A stretch of DNA of 64,000 bases from Pseudomonas sp. RIT288 (GCF_000631985.1 NZ_JFYN01000007.1:123528-187527), one strand, 5' to 3'. Shown: positions 9,455 to 17,914, numbered from the stretch's first letter. Numbers and translations are program-made. The notes: a model not told the origin generated them from the letters alone.

Positions 9455-9541
9455 GTGGGAGCGAGCCTGCTCGCGAAGGCGGCGTGTCAGTCGAATAATG
9501 TTTCTCTGATACACCGCTTTCGCGAGCAGGCTCGCTCCCAC
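9455..9541. repeat. REPIN, family 1
   Basis: Two inverted REP arms (GTGGGAGCGAGCCTGCTCGC and its complement) flank a short spacer, in the gap between the convergent metE and the Ppx/GppA gene. Confidence 0.9.
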
Positions 9542-9559
9542 AATGGGTTCAGTGATCGG

Positions 9560-10495
9560 TCAGTGACGGCTCATCAGTCCATGCAGCACGCCTAAGCGCA
9601 AACCCGGTTCCGACGGCACCATCTGCGAAATGCCGAACACCTTGAACGCCGCCAGCATCAACACCAAACCGCCGGGCAAAATGCTCTGGCGGTGTGGCTG
9701 CAAGCCTGCGAGCTTCAATTGCTGAACGTTCTTCACCTTCAGCAGCAACAGCGACAGACGCAACAGTCCGCCATAGGTAATGCCGTCCTGGCCGAAATCG
9801 TTCAAGCGATTGGCCTTGAGCACTTTCGCCAGCATCCGCGCCGTGCCGGAGGATCCGATGGTCTGTTGCCAGCCCTGCGCGCGATAGCGGCGGGCGACTT
9901 TCTCGAATTGCAGGATCGCCACGCGCTCGGCTTCCTGTAGTGCACCGGGAGCAATGTGCCCGTCGGAGAAGTAGCGCGCGCCCAGCGTACCGCTGCCGAT
10001 GGCGATGCTTTCGGTGAGCAGTGGCTGCGAACCCTGGCCCAGAATCAGCTCGGTGGAACCACCGCCGATGTCGACCACCAGCCGCATGTCCTCCGCGCTC
10101 GGCAGAGAATGGGCGACGCCGGCATACACCAGTTGCGCCTCCTCATGGCCGGAGATGACGTCGATGCGAAACCCCAGATGGCGTTCGGCACTGTGCAGAA
10201 ACAACTGCGCATTGTCGGCCTCGCGCACCGCGCTGGTCGCCACTGCCCGCACCTTGCCGGCCTCGAACCCGCGCAGTTTCCTGCCGAACCGCGCCAGCGC
10301 CTGCCAGCCTCGATCCAGCGCCATTTCGTCAAGAGCACCGCCGTCGAAGCCCTCGGCCAGACGCACCGGTTCACGCAGGGTTTGGACTTCCTGAATCATG
10401 AAGCCTTTTCGACTGCGAACCGACTGGCCGATCATCAGGCGAAACGCATTCGAGCCCAGGTCGATGGCGGCAAACAGCGAGGCGTCTACTTTCAT
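9560..10495 (-). CDS. short Ppx/GppA-family phosphatase
   Basis: Protein of 311 residues from the exopolyphosphatase / pppGpp phosphatase family, with the actin-like ATPase fold. Motifs are the N-terminal phosphate loop AAIDLGSNAFRLMIG (residues 9-23), ATSAVREADN and VDIGGGSTEL near 140, then GSSGTARM. It ends near residue 311, so the C-terminal HD-like domain of full-length Ppx (about 500 residues) is absent. It is probably the second, short paralogue found in many pseudomonads; the substrate could be polyphosphate or pppGpp. The ATG at 10495 follows GCAGGGA. A Pho box lies 110 bases upstream but points the other way. Confidence 0.85.
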   Translation of the reverse strand: MKVDASLFAAIDLGSNAFRLMIGQSVRSRKGFMIQEVQTLREPVRLAEGFDGGALDEMALDRGWQALARFGRKLRGFEAGKVRAVATSAVREADNAQLFLHSAERHLGFRIDVISGHEEAQLVYAGVAHSLPSAEDMRLVVDIGGGSTELILGQGSQPLLTESIAIGSGTLGARYFSDGHIAPGALQEAERVAILQFEKVARRYRAQGWQQTIGSSGTARMLAKVLKANRLNDFGQDGITYGGLLRLSLLLLKVKNVQQLKLAGLQPHRQSILPGGLVLMLAAFKVFGISQMVPSEPGLRLGVLHGLMSRH

Positions 10496-10605
10496 GGGGA
10501 TCCCTGCAAAACATCCGTCGAAGGCTCAAGACGGTTTGCGAGGATTCTGCGATGCGGTTGATGACATCCTGATGACGGGGCAGGGGAGGTTCAGTGAATT
10601 GTCGG

Positions 10606-10640
10606 CTGTCATGACACTGTCATTATTCGACGTCTATCCT
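10606..10640 (+). promoter_or_regulatory. PhoB-type promoter: perfect Pho box plus -10
   Basis: CTGTCAT occurs twice (10606-10612 and 10617-10623), separated by the four bases GACA. That is the exact layout of a Pho box. Eleven bases after it lies TATCCT (10635-10640), a fair -10 element at the spacing of PhoB-activated promoters, where the Pho box replaces the -35. It points to the plus strand, away from the Ppx/GppA gene. Confidence 0.75.
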
Positions 10641-10646
10641 GAACCC

Positions 10647-10699
10647 AATACATCGCGTGTTCTTAAAGTTTTTGCTGCCTCTTTTGGCAGCTTTTTTTT
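10647..10699 (+). ncRNA. putative phosphate-regulated short RNA
   Basis: The predicted start is about 7 bases after the -10. A strong intrinsic terminator closes the unit by 10699, giving an RNA of only about 53 bases with no room for a gene. Bases before the hairpin are unstructured and A/U-rich (TTCTTAAAGTTTTT), so Hfq binding is conceivable. I do not recognise it as a named sRNA. It could instead be a decoy or an attenuated leader, but the next gene is more than 200 bases away. Confidence 0.5.
10674..10699 (+). terminator. intrinsic terminator
   Basis: Stem GCTGCC/GGCAGC with loop TCTTTT followed by eight T residues. Only the plus strand carries the T-run, so it is directional. Confidence 0.9.
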
Positions 10700-10740
10700 G
10701 CCTGAAATTCGGCATGCCCCCCCAAACCAACACCACATCC

Positions 10741-10819
10741 TGTAGGAGCTGCCGCAGGCTGCGATCTTTTGATTTTGTTTTTGAAGATCAAAAGATCGCA
10801 GCCTGCGGCAGCTCCTACA
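10741..10819. repeat. REPIN, family 2
   Basis: Near-perfect inverted pair of TGTAGGAGCTGCCGCAGGCT arms with the GATCTTTTGAT inner part. It separates the terminated short RNA from the ParD-like gene. Confidence 0.9.
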
Positions 10820-10912
10820 GGGTTATGTGAGTAGGTTTGCGGAGTGTATTTGCAATTCTTAGTGAGGGTTGGCTAATATACGATCCATATACACTTCGTA
10901 TCGGATTCGCAT

Positions 10913-11140
10913 ATGGGTATCGTAAAAATTTCAGAAGACATGCACGAGAACCTGCGCATCTCCAGCAATGCACTCAGTCGCTCGATCAACGCGCAGGCCG
11001 AGCACTGGATGCGCATCGGCATGCTCGCCGAGCTGCACCCCAACCTCGACCACAGTGCCATTTGCCGCTTGCTGATCCGCGCCGAACAGAACGGCGGGCT
11101 GGATCTGCATCAACTGACTCAGGAAGCCGTCAGCGCATGA
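10913..11140 (+). CDS. ParD-like antitoxin-family protein
   Basis: Protein of 75 residues (MGIVKISEDMHENLRISSNA) resembling the ParD-like antitoxin family. It has a short N-terminal strand of ribbon-helix-helix type followed by SRSINAQAEHWMRIGMLAEL and a helical C-terminus. No ParE-type toxin is adjacent. Its stop overlaps the start of methionine aminopeptidase by four bases (ATGA), so the two are translationally coupled. The promoter region contains near-repeats ATATACGATCC and CGTATCGGATTC (10876-10907), which could be an autoregulatory operator. I infer DNA binding; a true antitoxin role has no support in this sequence. Confidence 0.75.
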   Translation: MGIVKISEDMHENLRISSNALSRSINAQAEHWMRIGMLAELHPNLDHSAICRLLIRAEQNGGLDLHQLTQEAVSA

Positions 11141-11928
11141 GAAACCAGATCAAGATAAACACCCCCGGCGAAATCGCCCAGTCCCGTGCTGCCGGCAAGC
11201 TGGCCGCCGAAGTGCTGGCAATGCTGGTGCCGCATGTGAAGGCCGGGGTGACTACCGATGAGCTGGATCGGTTGTGCAACGATTACATCGTCAACGTGCA
11301 GAAAGCCATTCCGGCCAACGTCGGTTATCACGGGTTTCCGAAAACCGTCTGCGCTTCGGTCAACGACGTGGTGTGCCACGGCATCCCGTCGGGCACACCG
11401 CTGAAAGACGGCGACATCGTCAACCTCGACATCGCGGTGATCAAGGACGGCTGGTTCGGCGACACCAGCCGCATGTACGTGGTCGGTGAGGCGACGCCTG
11501 AGGCACAGCACCTGATCAAGACCACCTACGATGCGATGTGTGCCGGCATTCGCACGGTGCGTCCGGGCGCGACACTGGGTGATATCGGCCATGCGATCCA
11601 GAGCCTGGCGGAGAAGGAAGGTTTCAGCGTGGTGCGTGAGTATTGCGGGCATGGCATCGGCAAGGTTTACCACGATGAACCGCAGATCCTGCATTACGGT
11701 TTTCCCAATCAGGGCATGAAGCTCAAGGCGGGGATGATCTTCACCGTCGAGCCGATGCTCAATGCCGGCAAACGCCATGTGAAGAACATGCCGGATGGCT
11801 GGACCGTGCTGACCAAGGATGGCTCGCTGTCGGCGCAATGGGAGCATATGGTCGCGGTGACCGACACCGGTTTCGAAATCCTCACCGCCTGGCCGGACGA
11901 GATCGAAGGTTTCACCCCGATCGTCTAG
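11137..11928 (+). CDS. map: type I methionine aminopeptidase
   Basis: Cytosolic metalloprotease of 263 residues that removes the N-terminal methionine from nascent proteins. All five metal ligands are visible: aspartates in NLDIAVI and GDTSRMYV, histidine in GHGIGKVYH, glutamates in FTVEPML and WEHMVAVT. The start at 11137 overlaps the ParD-like gene's stop. The frame is open further upstream, but that part overlaps the ParD-like gene. The usual housekeeping copy of map in pseudomonads lies near rpsB-tsf, so this is probably a second copy with its own regulation. Confidence 0.93.
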   Translation: MRNQIKINTPGEIAQSRAAGKLAAEVLAMLVPHVKAGVTTDELDRLCNDYIVNVQKAIPANVGYHGFPKTVCASVNDVVCHGIPSGTPLKDGDIVNLDIAVIKDGWFGDTSRMYVVGEATPEAQHLIKTTYDAMCAGIRTVRPGATLGDIGHAIQSLAEKEGFSVVREYCGHGIGKVYHDEPQILHYGFPNQGMKLKAGMIFTVEPMLNAGKRHVKNMPDGWTVLTKDGSLSAQWEHMVAVTDTGFEILTAWPDEIEGFTPIV

Positions 11929-11943
11929 CGCCACCAAACCTCT

Positions 11944-12031
11944 GTGGGAGCGAGCCTGCTCGCGAAGAGGCCATGTCAGTCAACATCAACATTGAACGAC
12001 ACACCGCATTCGCGAGCAGGCTCGCTCCCAC
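11944..12031. repeat. REPIN, family 1
   Basis: Inverted GTGGGAGCGAGCCTGCTCGC arms between the convergent map and ABC transporter genes. Confidence 0.9.
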
Positions 12032-12050
12032 CGTTGAAATGCAATCTCAT

Positions 12051-12072
12051 GCAGCCTGCGGCAGCGCCTACA
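12051..12072. repeat. solitary fragment of family 2 REP
   Basis: GCAGCCTGCGGCAGCGCCTA matches one outer arm of family 2. The partner arm is missing, so it is a decayed half-element. Confidence 0.6.
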
Positions 12073-12079
12073 AGGGTTC

Positions 12080-13234
12080 TCAGTGGGAACCGGCGGCTTT
12101 GTTAAGGTCGCTTTCAGCCCATTCGGTGTAGACGCAGGCATCCGCCGTAGCCCAGCGCACTCGCACCGGGTCGCCAGCCTTGAGCGGCATTCCCGCCGCC
12201 GACAGCGCTTTCACCGTCATCGAAGTACCGCCCGAAGTCACCACGCTGCAGGTCAGGCTCTCGCCAAGAAACAACACCTCCACCACCTGCGCCGACACCT
12301 CGTTCCAGCCCGCTGCCAGCGGCTCGTCGTTCGCCTGCTGCACGCTCAACGCTACAGCCTTTTCCGGCCGCACCATCAGCAGCACGTCCTGATCGGGGTG
12401 CAAGCTGGCGGTCAGGCGAATCGACAACGACTGCCCCTCGAAACTCGCCGCCGCATTGCCTTGGGCCTTGAGCTTGAGGAAGTTCGAATTGCCGAGGAAC
12501 GACGCGACAAACGCGTTCGGCGGATTCTGATACAGGTCATAACCGCTGCCCAGACCGACAATCTTGCCGTGACTGAAAATCGCGATGCGCTGCGACAGGC
12601 GCATGGCTTCTTCCTGATCGTGGGTCACGTAGACGATGGTGATGCCCAGGCGCCGATGCAGTTGGCGCAGTTCATCCTGCAGGTCTTCACGCAGTTTTTT
12701 GTCCAGTGCACCGAGGGGTTCGTCCATCAACAGGATGCGTGGCTCATAGACCAGCGCCCGGGCGATGGCAACGCGTTGCTGCTGGCCGCCAGAGAGTTGC
12801 GAAGGGCGGCGATGAGCGAATTGTTCGAGCTGCACCAGTTTCAGCATCGCATCGACACGCTTGTCACGTTCGGCGGCGGCGAGTTTGCGGATCGCCAGCG
12901 GGAAGGCGATGTTGTCGCGCACCGACAAATGCGGGAACAACGAATAACGCTGGAACACCATGCCGATGTCGCGCTTGTGCGGCGGCACGTTGACCAGCGA
13001 CTGACCGTTGACCAGGATCTCGCCGCTGCTTGGGGTTTCGAACCCGGCGAGCATCGACAGCGTGGTGCTTTTGCCCGAGCCGCTGGAGCCGAGGAAGGTC
13101 ATGAACTCGCCGTCCTTGATGTCCAGCGAGATGTTGTCGACGGCGGCAAAGTCGCCGTAGTGCTTGTTCAGATTGCGCAGGCTGACCAGGGGTTTGTCGT
13201 TCTGCTGGGATGCGTCTTTGATCACGGCACTCAT
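12080..13234 (-). CDS. ABC transporter ATP-binding protein (PotA-like)
   Basis: ATPase of 384 residues for an importer of the polyamine/opine/iron type. Walker A is GSSGSGKST near residue 50, Q-loop FQRYSLFPH, signature LSGGQQQRVA, Walker B ILLMDEPLGALD and switch histidine VYVTHDQEE. A C-terminal TOBE-type regulatory domain runs from about 285 (DVLLMVRPEKAVAL onward). It is the last gene of the four-gene operon SBP - permease - permease - ATPase. The spacing of 17 bases after the second permease supports one transcript. Confidence 0.93.
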   Translation of the reverse strand: MSAVIKDASQQNDKPLVSLRNLNKHYGDFAAVDNISLDIKDGEFMTFLGSSGSGKSTTLSMLAGFETPSSGEILVNGQSLVNVPPHKRDIGMVFQRYSLFPHLSVRDNIAFPLAIRKLAAAERDKRVDAMLKLVQLEQFAHRRPSQLSGGQQQRVAIARALVYEPRILLMDEPLGALDKKLREDLQDELRQLHRRLGITIVYVTHDQEEAMRLSQRIAIFSHGKIVGLGSGYDLYQNPPNAFVASFLGNSNFLKLKAQGNAAASFEGQSLSIRLTASLHPDQDVLLMVRPEKAVALSVQQANDEPLAAGWNEVSAQVVEVLFLGESLTCSVVTSGGTSMTVKALSAAGMPLKAGDPVRVRWATADACVYTEWAESDLNKAAGSH

Positions 13235-13251
13235 GTCGTACTCCTGGGCGC

Positions 13252-14061
13252 TCAGGCGCTGATTTCGTTGCGCCGGCGCAGCGCGGCGGCGATCACCATG
13301 ACCAATACCGACAGGCCGATCAGCAGCGTCGAAGCGACGGCGATCACCGGGGTCAGGTCCTGGCGCAGGGTGGTCCACATTTTCACGGGAAGGGTTTGCA
13401 GGGTCGGGCTGGCCATCATCACGCTCAGCACCACTTCGTCCCACGAAACCAGAAAGGCGAAGAGGGCGCCGGCAACCATGCCCGGACGGATCGCCGGGAA
13501 CGTCACCTTGAACACCGCTTGCAGGCGTGAGGCGCCGCAGATCACCGCCGCGTCTTCAATCGACTGATCGAACAGCTTCAGCGAGTTGATGATCGAGATG
13601 ATGGTGAACGGCAACGCGACGATCACATGGCTGACCACAAACGCGAACATGGTCCCGGTGTAACCGAGCTTGAGAAACAGCGCGTACACCGCCACCGCGA
13701 TGATCACCAGCGGCACGATCATCGGCAGGGTGAACAGGCCGTAGAGCATTTCCCGACCGGGGAAGCGCCCGCGCACCAGGGCGAAGGCAGTGGGCAAACC
13801 AAGGGCCACTGCGCAGATCGTGGTCAGCACGGCGACCTTGAGGCTGGCCGCGGCAGCGTTCATCCAGTCGGCGTTGGAGAAAAACTGGCCGTACCATTTC
13901 AGTGTCCAGCCCGGCGGCGGGAACACCAGCCACTGCGACGAACCGAACGACAACAGCACGATGAAGACGATCGGCAACAGCAGGAACAGGCCGATCAAAC
14001 CGGTGGTGGCGTAGAGCCCGAAACGCATCCGCCGGCTCATGGCATTGGGAGTCAGGAGCAT
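13252..14061 (-). CDS. ABC transporter permease (PotC-like)
   Basis: Inner-membrane permease of 269 residues with about six transmembrane helices. The EAA cytoplasmic loop has the expected form (EDAAVICGASRLQAVFKVTFP). It pairs with the permease immediately upstream (gap of 6 bases) to form the channel of the importer. A second in-frame ATG seven codons in (MSRRMRFGLY) is a possible alternative start. Confidence 0.92.
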   Translation of the reverse strand: MLLTPNAMSRRMRFGLYATTGLIGLFLLLPIVFIVLLSFGSSQWLVFPPPGWTLKWYGQFFSNADWMNAAAASLKVAVLTTICAVALGLPTAFALVRGRFPGREMLYGLFTLPMIVPLVIIAVAVYALFLKLGYTGTMFAFVVSHVIVALPFTIISIINSLKLFDQSIEDAAVICGASRLQAVFKVTFPAIRPGMVAGALFAFLVSWDEVVLSVMMASPTLQTLPVKMWTTLRQDLTPVIAVASTLLIGLSVLVMVIAAALRRRNEISA

Positions 14062-14067
14062 CTCGGC

Positions 14068-14982
14068 TTACCTCGCATTGCTGGCGCCAACCGGGGATTC
14101 CGGCTGAAGCTTCAGGTAGAAGTAGAACAGCACCAGCGTGATCGCGATCAGCAACGCGGCGCCGGCACTGGCCAGGCCCCAGTTGAGGAACGATTGCACC
14201 TGCTGAATGATGAACTCCGGCAGCATCATGTTCTGCGCCCCGCCGAGCAGCGCCGGGGTGACGTAGTAACCGAGCGACATCACGAACACCATCAACCCGC
14301 CGGACGCCAGGCCCGGCCGGCACAGCGGCAGGAACACCCGGAAGAAGTTGGTCCACGGGCTGGCGCCGCAGATCGAGCCGGCCTGCAGGATCATCGGGTC
14401 GATGGCCTGCATGGTCGCCTGCAACGGCAGCACGATGAACGGGATCATGATGTAGCTCATGCCGATCACCACGCCGGTCAGGTTGTGCACCATTTCCAGT
14501 GGCTGATCGATGATCCCCAGCGCCATCAGCGCCTTGTTGATCACCCCCGAGGCCTGCAGCAATACCAGCCACGAATAGGTGCGGGCGAGCAGGCTGGTCC
14601 ACATCGACAGCAGCACGATGTTGAGGATCCAGCGGCCCCAGCCGCGCGGCACCAGAGTGATCGCCCAGGCCAGCGGAAAGCCCAGCAACAGGCTGAAAAT
14701 CGTCACCAGCCCGGCCACCGAAAAGGTGTTGAGCAGCACCCGTGCATACGCCGAGTTGGCGAACAGTTGTTCATAGTTGCCAAGGCCCGGGGTCGGTTCG
14801 AGCACGCCGCGCAACAGCAGGCCAATCAACGGCGCGAGAAAGAACAGGCCGAGGAACAGCAGTGCCGGGACCAGGTTGCCGGCGCCGCGCCAGCGTTGTC
14901 TGAAGGTGGGGGTCGAGCCGGCAGCGCCCGTGGCGCTCCCGGTCACCGTTGCAGGACGGGGCGCAGCGGCCGCCATTTTCAT
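14068..14982 (-). CDS. ABC transporter permease (PotB-like)
   Basis: Inner-membrane permease of 304 residues. A cytoplasmic alanine/proline-rich N-terminus of about 40 residues precedes the first helix (NLVPALLFLGLFFLAPLIG). An EAA-like loop is present (QAGSICGASPWTNFFRVFLP). I chose the ATG at 14982 because it overlaps the substrate-binding protein's stop as ATGA; the frame is open to 15003, but that start would overlap by 25 bases. It forms a heterodimer with the PotC-like permease. Confidence 0.9.
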   Translation of the reverse strand: MKMAAAAPRPATVTGSATGAAGSTPTFRQRWRGAGNLVPALLFLGLFFLAPLIGLLLRGVLEPTPGLGNYEQLFANSAYARVLLNTFSVAGLVTIFSLLLGFPLAWAITLVPRGWGRWILNIVLLSMWTSLLARTYSWLVLLQASGVINKALMALGIIDQPLEMVHNLTGVVIGMSYIMIPFIVLPLQATMQAIDPMILQAGSICGASPWTNFFRVFLPLCRPGLASGGLMVFVMSLGYYVTPALLGGAQNMMLPEFIIQQVQSFLNWGLASAGAALLIAITLVLFYFYLKLQPESPVGASNAR

Positions 14983-16004
14983 TTGACCAGCCATTCGTTC
15001 CACCGTGTCGCGATGGCTTGACCGTTCTTGGCCCAGTACGCGAAATCAAGAGTGATCTGATCCTTGGCGTAGGCCGTCGGCAGGTTCGGGGCCAGCACCG
15101 AGTCCAGGCGCGCCACGCTGTCGACGTTGACCGGGGCGTAGGCAGTCAGGTTGGAGAAGTCGGCCTGGCCTTTGGCACTGCTGGCGTTGGCCAGGAACTT
15201 CATCGCCGCGTCCTTGTTTTTCGAGCCCTTTGGAATCACCAGGATGTCGGCCATGACCAGGTTCTGTTTCCAGCTCACGCCGACTGGCGCGCCGTCTTCC
15301 TGCAGGGCGTGAATCCGGCCGTTCCAGAACTGGCCCATGCTCGCTTCACCGGAGGCCAGCAGTTGCTGCGACTGCGCGCCGCCGCCCCACCAGACGATGT
15401 CTTTCTTGATGGTGTCGAGTTTCTTGAAGGCGCGATCCAGATCCAGCGGGTAGAGCTTGTCAGCCGCTACGCCGTCGGCCAGCAGCGCCAGTTCGAGCAC
15501 GCCGGGGCTTGGCCATTTGTACAGGGCGCGTTTGCCAGGGTAGGTCTTGGTGTCGAACAGCGCGGTCCAGTCTTGCGGCTTGGCAGCGCCGAGCTTGCCT
15601 TCGTTGTAGCCGAGGACGAAGGAGAAGAAGAACGAGCCGACGCCGTAATCGCTGACGAAACGCGGGTCGATCTTGTCGCGCTGGATGACGTTGAAGTCGA
15701 GGGGTTCGAGCAGACCCTCGGCGGCGGCGCGCAGGGCGAAATCGGCTTCAACATCGACCACGTCCCACTGCACGTTGCCGCTTTCGACCATGGCCTTGAG
15801 TTTGCCGTAGTCGGTCGGGCCGTCCTGCACCACAGTGATGCCGCTGGCCTTGCTGAACGGATCGGCCCAGGCCTGTTTCTGTGCATCCTGGGTGCTACCG
15901 CCCCAGCTGACGAAGTTCACGCTTTCGGCGGCCATTGCAGCCTGGCCGGTCACGCTCAGCAGTCCCGCAAAAAGGATTGCGGTTGCAGCTTTGTTCAACA
16001 CCAT
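14979..16004 (-). CDS. periplasmic substrate-binding protein (PotD/F-like family)
   Basis: Secreted binding protein of 341 residues. The signal peptide is about residues 1-25 (AATAILFAGLLSVTGQAAMA, cleavage before ESVNFVSWGG). The rest fits the polyamine/iron-type solute-binding family (VVDVEADFALRAAAEGLLEP, GVGSFFFSFVLGYN, WWGGGAQSQQLLASGEASMG). It is the first gene of the importer operon. One copy of the GntR operator lies about 97 bases upstream, which ties uptake to the catabolic genes at 16-23 kb. The ligand cannot be read from sequence; a small cationic or nitrogenous compound is only a guess. Confidence 0.88.
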   Translation of the reverse strand: MVLNKAATAILFAGLLSVTGQAAMAAESVNFVSWGGSTQDAQKQAWADPFSKASGITVVQDGPTDYGKLKAMVESGNVQWDVVDVEADFALRAAAEGLLEPLDFNVIQRDKIDPRFVSDYGVGSFFFSFVLGYNEGKLGAAKPQDWTALFDTKTYPGKRALYKWPSPGVLELALLADGVAADKLYPLDLDRAFKKLDTIKKDIVWWGGGAQSQQLLASGEASMGQFWNGRIHALQEDGAPVGVSWKQNLVMADILVIPKGSKNKDAAMKFLANASSAKGQADFSNLTAYAPVNVDSVARLDSVLAPNLPTAYAKDQITLDFAYWAKNGQAIATRWNEWLVK

Positions 16005-16100
16005 TTTTACGCCCTCATTGTTGTGTTTTTGAGCGGGCTTGCGTTGTTGCCCGCCTGTCGGGAGCAGTAGCCGGAAGGTTTTTCAGGTCGTCCGGTCTAT

Positions 16101-16124
16101 GGAATATCATATTATGGTATTCCA
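16101..16124 (-). promoter_or_regulatory. GntR-type operator, site A
   Basis: On the minus strand it reads TGGAATACCATAATATGATA and continues to TTCC. It shares TGGWATACCATAATAY with sites B and C and also forms a longer GGAATA/TATTCC inverted repeat. It precedes the importer operon. Confidence 0.7.
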
Positions 16125-16211
16125 AGCTTTGTGCAAGCACTTTGCCTTACCGGTTATCTGGCGAACGTGCTTTTTGTGAGCTCGGGTGAATCAATTTGAA
16201 GTGCAAAACCC

Positions 16212-16301
16212 TGTAGGAGTGAGCCTGCTCGCGATAGCGGTGTGACGTTCAGCGATGATGTTGGCTGATCCACCGCTATCGCGAGCAGGCTCACTCCTAC
16301 A
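16212..16301. repeat. REPIN, family 1 variant
   Basis: TGTAGGAGTGAGCCTGCTCG arms in inverted order. It fills most of the gap between the RibBX-type gene and the importer operon promoter. Confidence 0.9.
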
Positions 16302-16324
16302 GTTGGAATTGTGGTTGGCGTGGG

Positions 16325-17434
16325 TTATTCGCTGAAGGGAATGCTCTCGACCACCTCCAGGTCATACCCGGTCAACCCCGCATATTTGAGCGGCGGCCCC
16401 AGATGCCGCAGCTTGCCCACCCCCAGGTTCTGCAGAATCTGCGCCCCGGTACCGACCTCGGAATAAATCCGCGATTGCGAGCGACTGAACTGCCGTGGCG
16501 GCTGGGTCAACTGCGGTACGCGCTCCAGCAACGCCTGCGACGATTCATGATTGGCCAACACCACGACCACGCCATGACCTTGCGCCGCGACCCGTTGCAG
16601 CGCCGCCCACAACGTCCAGTTGCTCGGCCCGCTGTACTCGGCGCCGACCAGATCACGCAGCGGATCAATCACATGCACGCGCACCAGCGTCGGCTCCTCG
16701 CGACGCAAATCACCCATGACCATCGCCATGTGCACGCCGCCCTCGATGCGGTCTTCAAAGGTGATCAGGCGGAAGGTGCCGTGCACCGTCGGCAGCTCGC
16801 GTTCGCCGATGCGTTCGATGGTGTGCTCGGTGCTCAGACGGTAGTGGATCAGGTCGGCGATGGTGCCGATCTTGATCCCGTGCTTGCGCGCGAAGACTTC
16901 CAGATCCGGACGCCGGGCCATGGTGCCGTCGTCGTTCATCACCTCGACGATCACCGAGGCGGGCGTGAACCCGGCCAGACGCGCCAGATCACAACCAGCC
17001 TCGGTGTGACCAGCGCGTGTCAGCACGCCACCTTCCTTGGCGCGCAGCGGGAAGATATGGCCGGGCTGCACCAGGTCTTCTGCGCGAGCGTTCGGCGCCA
17101 CGGCGGCGGCAACGGTGCAAGCGCGGTCGGCAGCAGAAATGCCCGTAGTGACGCCGACCGCCGCTTCGATGGAAACCGTGAACGCGGTGCTGAACACGCT
17201 GCCATTGCTCGGCACCATCTGCTCCAGCCCCAGACGCTGGCAATGATCGTCAGTCAACGTCAGGCAGATCAGCCCCCGAGCCTCACGGGCCATGAAACTG
17301 ATCGCCTCGGGCGTGCAACGATCGGCAGCCAGCAGCAGATCGCCTTCGTTTTCCCGGTCTTCGTCATCGACCAGCAACACCATTTTGCCGAGGCGATAAT
17401 CTTCGATGATTTCTTCGATGCTGTTGAAGGCCAT
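16325..17434 (-). CDS. RibBX-type 3,4-dihydroxy-2-butanone-4-phosphate synthase with degenerate RibA-like domain
   Basis: Protein of 369 residues. Residues 1-200 are a complete DHBP synthase: acidic loop [12 protein letters not shown], and [14 protein letters not shown] near 150. It makes a riboflavin precursor from ribulose 5-phosphate. Residues 205-369 resemble GTP cyclohydrolase II, but the zinc-binding C-x2-GD-x8-C-x-C segment is replaced by [20 protein letters not shown] with no cysteine, so that activity is almost surely lost. This matches the known RibBX variants. The start [11 protein letters not shown] at 17434 was chosen by family; operator B lies 29 bases upstream. Its setting suggests extra flavin supply for a flavin-using pathway. 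Confidence 0.88.
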   Translation of the reverse strand: MAFNSIEEIIEDYRLGKMVLLVDDEDRENEGDLLLAADRCTPEAISFMAREARGLICLTLTDDHCQRLGLEQMVPSNGSVFSTAFTVSIEAAVGVTTGISAADRACTVAAAVAPNARAEDLVQPGHIFPLRAKEGGVLTRAGHTEAGCDLARLAGFTPASVIVEVMNDDGTMARRPDLEVFARKHGIKIGTIADLIHYRLSTEHTIERIGERELPTVHGTFRLITFEDRIEGGVHMAMVMGDLRREEPTLVRVHVIDPLRDLVGAEYSGPSNWTLWAALQRVAAQGHGVVVVLANHESSQALLERVPQLTQPPRQFSRSQSRIYSEVGTGAQILQNLGVGKLRHLGPPLKYAGLTGYDLEVVESIPFSE

Positions 17435-17462
17435 GCTGGACTCTCGATAGGGATGAAATTCG

Positions 17463-17478
17463 TGGTATACCATAATAC
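17463..17478. promoter_or_regulatory. GntR-type operator, site B
   Basis: TGGTATACCATAATAC, identical over 16 bases to site C. It contains the perfect palindrome TGGTATACCA and sits between the divergent RibBX-type gene and DUF1330 gene, close enough to control both. Confidence 0.75.
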
Positions 17479-17499
17479 AAATTCAACCAAGAGGTCACT

Positions 17500-17796
17500 A
17501 TGAAGGCGTACTGGATTGCTCACGTGGACATCACCGATCCCGATCACTACAGCCAATACACCCAGCGCGCGCCGGCAGCGTTCGCCGAGTTCGGCGCGAA
17601 GTTTTTAGCCAGAGGCGGGCGCAGCGAAGCGCTGGAGGGCAGGGCTACTCCTCAGCGCAGCGTGGTGATTGAATTCGAGAGCTACGAGCAGGCACTGGCG
17701 TGCTACCACTCGGCGGCGTATCAGGAGGCGAAACGTTATCGCGAGGAGTGGGCGAGGGCAGAAATCATCATCGTAGAAGGCATCGCCCCACTTTAA
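17500..17796 (+). CDS. DUF1330 family protein
   Basis: Small cytosolic protein of 98 residues (MKAYWIAHVDITDPDHYSQY) with the ferredoxin-like dimeric alpha/beta-barrel pattern of DUF1330. The conserved FLARGG, VVIEFESYEQALACYHS and YREEWARAEIIIVEG segments are present. AAGAGGT precedes the ATG. The family's biochemistry is unknown; members often accompany catabolic genes. It is divergent from the RibBX-type gene, with operator B between them, so it likely belongs to the same regulon. Confidence 0.88.
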   Translation: MKAYWIAHVDITDPDHYSQYTQRAPAAFAEFGAKFLARGGRSEALEGRATPQRSVVIEFESYEQALACYHSAAYQEAKRYREEWARAEIIIVEGIAPL

Positions 17797-17810
17797 GCAA
17801 TACCCCACCC

Positions 17811-17899
17811 TGTAGGAGTGAGCCTGCTCGCGACAGCGGTGTGTCAGTCAGCAGTTCTTTACCTGATACACCGCTATCGCGAGCAGGCTCACTCCTGCA
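17811..17899. repeat. REPIN, family 1 variant
   Basis: Inverted TGTAGGAGTGAGCCTGCTCG arms in the short gap between convergent DUF1330 and Nudix genes. Confidence 0.9.
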
Positions 17900-17914
17900 A
17901 AAAGCGAACTGCCG

